Positions 27,450-32,057 of a stretch of DNA of 32,057 nt are shown here, in pieces (position 1 is the stretch's first letter; every line of letters starts with the position of its first letter). The stretch is taken from positions 92,579 to 124,635 of the forward strand of contig JAHFNJ010000003.1 in the NCBI GenBank assembly GCA_023267375.1, in the 5' to 3' direction. The position numbers and the translations under genes were made by a program. The stretch is from Candidatus Nomurabacteria bacterium (GTDB taxonomy: Bacteria > Patescibacteriota > Minisyncoccia > Phycocordibacterales > UBA9973). The notes under the pieces are model-generated. The model did not search any database and had not been told where the DNA came from. It worked only from the letters and a program-made list of their open reading frames with translations.

Positions 27450-27493
27450 AGAATGAATGTATTAAAAGACTTAGGCAAACTCTTGGGTAGACT

Positions 27494-27522
27494 AAAGACG
27501 GACGCTCGTCACGTCCGTCTTT
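27494..27522. terminator. terminator of LPXTG-protein gene
   Basis: AAAGACGGACG-CTCGTCA-CGTCCGTCTTT. Confidence 0.8.
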
Positions 27523-27529
27523 ATCTTTT

Positions 27530-28027
27530 CTATTTCGCTACAGCAGTTCTACGAGAGAAGTAGATTCCGCCAGCAATCACGATTGCTCCCAAAGAGATGA
27601 GGAGAGCAGCATTTCGCGCGGCATCACCTCCAGCACCAGTTGTTGGCAATCCAGGAGTTCCACTTGGAGGAGTCGATGCAGGCACTCCCCACGAAACAAC
27701 CGTTGTACCATTACATGGCTGACCAGATTCGGAACTATATCCGTAAATCGAGGAACAACCTTGAAGGTATGCAATAGCTACAGAGCCACCACTACACGGA
27801 GCACCATTGGTATCACTGTAACCTAAGGCACTATTACAACCAGGAAGATAGGGCATGGTCGCAGTTGAAGTACCGTTACATGGACTACCTGTTGTTGCGC
27901 TGTACCCTAAGGCTGACCCACAACCATCAGGGAAGGTTGCCGCTTGCGCAGTGGTAACCCCCACAACAGCCATGGCAACCACAAGAACAAGAAACAGTGC
28001 GAACGCAGAAACATATTTAGTAATCAT
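27530..28027 (-). CDS. LPXTG-type cell-surface protein with three Cys-pair repeats
   Basis: Signal peptide; repeats GCGSALGYSATTGSPCNGT / GCNSALGYSDTNGAPCSGG / GCSSIYGYSSESGQPCNGT; LPTTG (27635-27649), TM helix, terminal SRR. Confidence 0.9.
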   Translation of the reverse strand: MITKYVSAFALFLVLVVAMAVVGVTTAQAATFPDGCGSALGYSATTGSPCNGTSTATMPYLPGCNSALGYSDTNGAPCSGGSVAIAYLQGCSSIYGYSSESGQPCNGTTVVSWGVPASTPPSGTPGLPTTGAGGDAARNAALLISLGAIVIAGGIYFSRRTAVAK

Positions 28028-28173
28028 AGTGTTGTTTAAATAAGCTAATAATACATAAGACGACCTTACGGTATTAGTGACGAACCCTTATCAAGAACGT
28101 GACGCTTAAAATAAACTATGAAACAAAAATAAAATTTTGCAAGATTACCTTTTTTCTACCACATCAACACCTC

Positions 28174-28860
28174 TTATCCTTCACTTTCTCCTTTGAGTAC
28201 GGCTGTTACAACTCTTCGTCGTTCGTGGGTACGCTTAGCGATAAGCCATTTTCCTTCACAGGTAATAATGCGCAATTCAGGTGGGCCATCTTTAGTAAAA
28301 ATTTCTTCGGTCGAAGCATCGCGATCATACAATTTGCTTTCCTTCATTACAAATTCAAGTTTACGACCGTCGTCGCCAACCACAAAAATAGAATCGCCCA
28401 CAGACAATTTTGCAAGATTTTTAAAGACACCATCAATAGTAGAGCCGTTATTTAAATGCCCATCGAGTACCGCATTCCCTACTTCACCTGGCATCGATCC
28501 ATATTTATACCAGCCAACATCGGTAAAATTCTTCGGTACATCCATCAATCCTTTTTCTGTAATACCAACATCGGTAACTTTCGCATCAACTCCCAACGAC
28601 GGGATGATCACACGCGCAGGATGAACAGGAGTCGGCGGAGTTGTTGTAGAAGGATCTTCAGCAACCGTTGTGTCGATATTTGGCAGTAGTAAAGTCTCTT
28701 CGCTAGCAAGTGGTATCACCTCAGGTGCAACCGATGCACTCGCAAGTGTTACGAGAGTTGATTGCGAGACTGTATTTTCTTTAACAAGAAAAGTTTTTAC
28801 ACTAAAAATACTACCGATTCCAATAATAAAAATACTAAGGTACAAATATAGTTTATGCAT
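28174..28860 (-). CDS. sortase, class F-like
   Basis: N-terminal TM from MHKLYLYL; VIIPSLGVDAKVTDVGI, AVLDGHLNNG, RIITCEGKW, THERRRVVTAV. Confidence 0.9.
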   Translation of the reverse strand: MHKLYLYLSIFIIGIGSIFSVKTFLVKENTVSQSTLVTLASASVAPEVIPLASEETLLLPNIDTTVAEDPSTTTPPTPVHPARVIIPSLGVDAKVTDVGITEKGLMDVPKNFTDVGWYKYGSMPGEVGNAVLDGHLNNGSTIDGVFKNLAKLSVGDSIFVVGDDGRKLEFVMKESKLYDRDASTEEIFTKDGPPELRIITCEGKWLIAKRTHERRRVVTAVLKGESEG

Positions 28861-28934
28861 ACAGCATCTATCTATATCAGAGTGGTGACGGCAGTGCAAG
28901 GGGTATATAAAAAGAGTCTTTATTTATAAGGTTA

Positions 28935-29046
28935 CTGGGAATCTCCCCTTACTGGGGCAGTACACCTTTTGCATTTTCTCGGAGCACAGCTCCTCGTAAA
29001 TATGCAAAAGCTTTTCGATTCCCAGACACAAGTGAAGCAGTTCACT
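28935..29046. other. multi-hairpin structured intergenic element
   Basis: Outer CTGGGAATC/GATTCCCAG enclosing CCCC-TTACT-GGGG and CTTTTGCAT/ATGCAAAAG (with inner GGAGC-ACA-GCTCC); adjacent AGTGAA-GCAG-TTCACT. Confidence 0.6.
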
Positions 29047-29056
29047 CGCTTAGTCT

Positions 29057-29100
29057 CCCAATAGAAAAAGTCCGGACAAAGCCGGACTTTTTCTATTGGG
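29057..29100. terminator. tRNA-His terminator, 19-bp stem
   Basis: CCCAATAGAAAAAGTCCGG-ACAAAG-CCGGACTTTTTCTATTGGG. Confidence 0.8.
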
Positions 29101-29171
29101 GGCCTACTGGGAATCGAACCCAGATCGAAGGTTCCACAAACCTCAGTGTTAACCGTTACACCATAAGCCCC
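29099..29171 (-). tRNA. tRNA-His (GTG)
   Basis: Minus: GGGGCTTATGGTGTAACGGTTAACACTGAGGTTTGTGGAACCTTCGATCTGGGTTCGATTCCCAGTAGGCCCC; anticodon loop TTGTGGA; encoded G-1 opposite C73. Confidence 0.95.
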
Positions 29172-29293
29172 ATACATTCAATCAGTAATCACCACTTCGT
29201 AATTACAAATTGGGCTTCCCGTCACGACGGGAGCCCCTCTGTTATAGCAGATTTTCTTTATATTTTCCAGCTTGCCCGCCTCTGGCGGGTTTA

Positions 29294-29752
29294 TCAGAGA
29301 ATAAATGGCCCTAAAACAAAATGAGTAGAGAAAAAAGTAATGAGGAAAATAATCGTTGAAATCGTCGCTGAGAGCAAACACCAGGTACAAATCTGTTTCA
29401 GAATAAAAAGCTGCACCGAAACAAGATAGAGCGAGAAGAGAAATGCTCCTGTCGCGACAACGAGTGACGAAAGGAAAAATGCTGGGTGTGTGAGATTGGG
29501 AGAAAAAACAAGAAATGCATGAAAGAGTGTTGTTGCGAGGTAGTAATAAATACCCAACAACTCAACGGGGATACCGACGAATCGAGAATAGTCACTATGA
29601 ATGACTGCTTCGCAGTTTGAACGAAGCGGACAGACGAGTGGCTTACTTTTTTTCTTGTGCCGATGAATATAGAGCGCAAGAGAAAACCCGACAGCCCCTA
29701 AGAGTGCCGTCGACAGATCCCAAGAAGCCAATGAGAAAAAATTATCCACCAT
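29294..29752 (-). CDS. vitamin K epoxide reductase (VKOR) family protein
   Basis: Multi-TM with CPLRSNC...GIPVELLGI... and ICTWC (CXXC). Confidence 0.88.
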   Translation of the reverse strand: MVDNFFSLASWDLSTALLGAVGFSLALYIHRHKKKSKPLVCPLRSNCEAVIHSDYSRFVGIPVELLGIYYYLATTLFHAFLVFSPNLTHPAFFLSSLVVATGAFLFSLYLVSVQLFILKQICTWCLLSATISTIIFLITFFSTHFVLGPFIL

Positions 29753-30083
29753 AGAGCATATCTATTTTGGATGCCATAATAAAATCATTCTCTGAGAGTC
29801 CCCCGATTGCATGTGTCCATAGTTCAAAAGTCACCTTATTATAAAAAATATGGATATCAGGATGATGCCCTTCCTCTTCAGCGACATCCGCAACACGATC
29901 AACAAATGCCATTGTCTGGACAAAATCTTTAAACTTGAACTCGCGATAAATTTTTTTTGCATCAGGCGACAGTGCCCAGTGGTGCACTTCATCGAGGTAG
30001 TCTTGCAGCTGCTGCCCCGCGAGCGGTGGTGTGCTTTTTTTCTCGCACGGTATACATTTTTTCTTCGGTAGATCCATGGACAT
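29742..30083 (-). CDS. 4a-hydroxytetrahydrobiopterin dehydratase (PCD/DCoH)
   Basis: FKFKDFVQTMAFVDRVADVAEEEGHHPDIHIFYNKVTFELWTHAIGGLSENDF. Confidence 0.93.
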   Translation of the reverse strand: MSMDLPKKKCIPCEKKSTPPLAGQQLQDYLDEVHHWALSPDAKKIYREFKFKDFVQTMAFVDRVADVAEEEGHHPDIHIFYNKVTFELWTHAIGGLSENDFIMASKIDMLYGG

Positions 30084-30127
30084 ATAATTAGTTTATCATA
30101 TCCCTAGTACCGATACCTACATACAAT

Positions 30128-30157
30128 AAAAGGGGTTGATTTAATCAACCCCTTTTT
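30128..30157. terminator. terminator hairpin
   Basis: AAAAGGGGTTGAT-TTA-ATCAACCCCTTTTT. Confidence 0.8.
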
Positions 30158-30177
30158 CTCCATTAAAAACTTTCCTC

Positions 30178-30864
30178 TTACAGAAACGTATCGCCGATAT
30201 GTTTCCAGCTTTCAAGCTTTGGAATTTCTGTCTCTTTAGTATGTACGCCGTGTAAATCAAAAAGATATGATGGAATAATATCTTTCGTCCCCAACACCTC
30301 TTTAAGAGTATCGTCGATGAATGCGATTTTTTCACCCTCAAAATTTTGTATGAATGTTGCCTTGGGAACACTCCAAAATCCGCGACCTTCTTCATAATCC
30401 CAGGCGCAATGTAGTTCTTGAATACATTTGGGGATATGTCGATGATACACAGTTCTAAGAGCACTATGCCCAATTTTTTGCCTTGCTGTCGCAATATGCA
30501 GATTGTACTTCTTGGCCAGCTCGGGAGCCACTTTTGGCATATCTTCTATTATGGGCATACGTTCATTCCATATATCAGATGCATGGAAATTTTTACCTAT
30601 ATCCAGATAGACTTCATCAAAAGTAAGGTTGGGATTTCCGGTATGAAGCTGAATAACTTCGTGCAACAGATCAAAGTTAATGTTGTCTGCTAGACGTAAG
30701 TTTATTTTATACCTTTCGTTAAGGTACAGTAACACGTATGGTTTTTCATCAACCATGACACCATCATGATCGAGGAACATATTTTTCTTTTTCATAGCTT
30801 CTATGATTTTTAGTAATAACTCGAATTTGTCGGAACAATACCACTTACAAGGCATTTTGGTCAA
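30178..30864 (-). CDS. HAD-like hydrolase, possibly 5'(3')-nucleotidase type
   Basis: MFLDHDGVMVDEKPYVLLYLNERY, NLHIATARQ, KIAFIDDTLKEV. Confidence 0.65.
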   Translation of the reverse strand: MTKMPCKWYCSDKFELLLKIIEAMKKKNMFLDHDGVMVDEKPYVLLYLNERYKINLRLADNINFDLLHEVIQLHTGNPNLTFDEVYLDIGKNFHASDIWNERMPIIEDMPKVAPELAKKYNLHIATARQKIGHSALRTVYHRHIPKCIQELHCAWDYEEGRGFWSVPKATFIQNFEGEKIAFIDDTLKEVLGTKDIIPSYLFDLHGVHTKETEIPKLESWKHIGDTFL

Positions 30865-30927
30865 TCAACCAGAATGACTGGAAATTATTGGTGAAATGTA
30901 TTACAATCCGGGGGTTATCAAATATAT

Positions 30928-31011
30928 GCGCAGGTGGCGAAACTGGTAGACGCACTACCTTGAGGTGGTAGCGGGAGCAATCCTATGGGAGTTCAAATCT
31001 CCCCCTGCGCA
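30928..31011 (+). tRNA. tRNA-Leu (GAG)
   Basis: GCGCAGG acceptor, D-arm GCG..CGC, anticodon arm CTACC-TTGAGGT-GGTAG, long variable arm, T-arm GGGAG-TTCAAAT-CTCCC; no encoded CCA. Confidence 0.95.
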
Positions 31012-31019
31012 CAAAAAAC

Positions 31020-31045
31020 AAAAAAGGTACCTGCGTACCTTTTTT
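31020..31045 (+). terminator. tRNA-Leu terminator
   Basis: AAAAAAGGTAC-CTGC-GTACCTTTTTT. Confidence 0.85.
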
Positions 31046-31093
31046 GTTTACTTGGGCGAGCCGCAATGATGCCGCTTTGCGGCCATGAGGCGG

Positions 31094-31155
31094 GGTCGCG
31101 AGTACTTAGTCCGCGCAGAGTGTACTCACTTGAGCAGACTTAGTAACTCGTGACC
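31094..31155. repeat. imperfect inverted repeat, structured intergenic element
   Basis: GGTCGCGAGTACTTAGTC ... GACTTAGTAACTCGTGACC; preceded by GCCGCAA...TTGCGGC hairpin. Confidence 0.5.
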
Positions 31156-31197
31156 ACAGAAAATATTCGTGACCAAATCAACCGAACGCACATAAAC

Positions 31198-31223
31198 AAA
31201 AAACTCCCTCTCGGGAGTTTTTT
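31198..31223. terminator. rplS terminator
   Basis: AAAAAACTCCC-TCTC-GGGAGTTTTTT. Confidence 0.85.
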
Positions 31224-31243
31224 GTTTCTTGTCTTATTGTAAG

Positions 31244-31639
31244 TTAGGCTGTTGCCTCTTCAGTAACCTCAGCTTCATCAGCATACACTTTCGCTGATTT
31301 CATTTTCTTAGAGATTTCCTTCACCGCCTTTTCACGGATATAGTAGAGCTTTGAGCGACGAGTACGGTTACTCTTTACCACTTCAATCTTATCGATGTTT
31401 GGTGAGTAGAGTGGGAAAATACGTTCAACACCAACGCCATTTGAAACCTTGCGTACAGTGAATGTCGCACCGATCTCTTTGCCATGCTTACGAGCAAGTA
31501 CGAGACCTTCAAACGCCTGGAGACGAGTTTTGCCCTTTTCGATAATTTTTGACCAAACGCGAACCGTGTCGCCAGAAGCAAAACCGAGCTTCTTGCGCTC
31601 GTCTGTACTGACTGATGTTAGTTTTATTGCAGTTGCCAT
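31244..31639 (-). CDS. rplS: 50S ribosomal protein L19
   Basis: [68 protein letters not shown]. Confidence 0.97.
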   Translation of the reverse strand: MATAIKLTSVSTDERKKLGFASGDTVRVWSKIIEKGKTRLQAFEGLVLARKHGKEIGATFTVRKVSNGVGVERIFPLYSPNIDKIEVVKSNRTRRSKLYYIREKAVKEISKKMKSAKVYADEAEVTEEATA

Positions 31640-31669
31640 AGTGGCACTACTCTAGCATACATTTTTCCC

Positions 31670-32057
31670 CTACGCAACAGTTAGGGCATTCTGAAAGTCT
31701 TCAGGAAAAGGAGCCTCGAAAGTGTGGGTCTTGCCGTCAGGGAGGCTAATGGTAAGGGTTTGGGCATGCAAGGCAAGGCGGTTAAAACCAAGCGCCAGTG
31801 GCCGATTTGGAGCATAAATCGGATCACCGATGATAGGGTGGTTGATATATTTCATGTGAACGCGGAGCTGGTGTGTTCGGCCGGTTTTAGGCATCAATTT
31901 TACATAGGTATACGTTCCCTCTTCGGTACTGCCATTTTTTCGGCTCTCCTCCCATTTATCTTCAGGTATACGCTTCATGACTTCAAAATCAGTCCATGCC
32001 TCACGAATAGTCCCACGCGCGCCCTTCCCGGTCGTCCACATACGAATATCACCAGCA
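31670..32057 (-). CDS. RluA/RluD-family pseudouridine synthase, C-terminal part (gene continues past window)
   Basis: YTYVKLMPKTGRTHQLRVHMKYINHPIIGDPIY...FNRLALHAQTLTI. Confidence 0.9.
   Translation of the reverse strand, partial: AGDIRMWTTGKGARGTIREAWTDFEVMKRIPEDKWEESRKNGSTEEGTYTYVKLMPKTGRTHQLRVHMKYINHPIIGDPIYAPNRPLALGFNRLALHAQTLTISLPDGKTHTFEAPFPEDFQNALTVA

Noticed and set aside
28934-29110. TACTGGGAATC shared by tRNA-His 3' end and 28934-28944, as a possible att-site pair
   Set aside because: Only 11 nt, intervening 160 bp carries no integrase or cargo, and the match is explained as part of a hairpin stem.
28932-29177. 81-aa minus ORF
   Set aside because: Runs through tRNA-His and its terminator.
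1-32057. CRISPR array, transposase, prophage or restriction-modification genes
   Set aside because: No regularly spaced repeats and no recognisable transposase, integrase, Cas or R-M proteins found.
1-32057. Alternative genetic code (UGA recoding seen in some CPR lineages)
   Set aside because: Conserved proteins terminate at expected lengths at UGA, UAA and UAG; no internal UGA needed.

Overview
The window reads as ordinary code-11 bacterial chromosome, most likely Patescibacteria/CPR (Parcubacteria-like; inferred from gene content and protein style, not proven). It is mostly minus-strand housekeeping: a nucleotide/thymidylate block (tmk, NUDIX x2, glyA, thyA, folA, MazG-like, dCMP deaminase), secE-nusG-rplK, murB, nrdA/nrdB, pyrB, rplS, an RluD-type synthase, tRNA-His(GTG) and tRNA-Leu(GAG). 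Candidates for something less described: (1) an ORF-poor, strongly promoted, long-hairpin RNA locus downstream of nrdB (about 17.1-17.8 kb), followed by an unannotated 52-aa Cys-rich ORF; (2) a surface-protein island at 24.0-28.9 kb with a Bacteroidota-style secreted protein whose T9SS-like C-terminal sorting tail is cut off by a single-base frameshift, plus an LPTTG-anchored Cys-repeat protein between two class-F-like sortases; (3) a small transcription unit at 22.5 kb with mutually exclusive hairpins over a 34-codon basic micro-ORF; (4) several structured intergenic elements (13.25, 18.84, 28.94 and 31.09 kb); (5) a Tyr-less, Glu-first NrdB resembling class Ic. All structural calls were made by eye; no folding or homology search was run.
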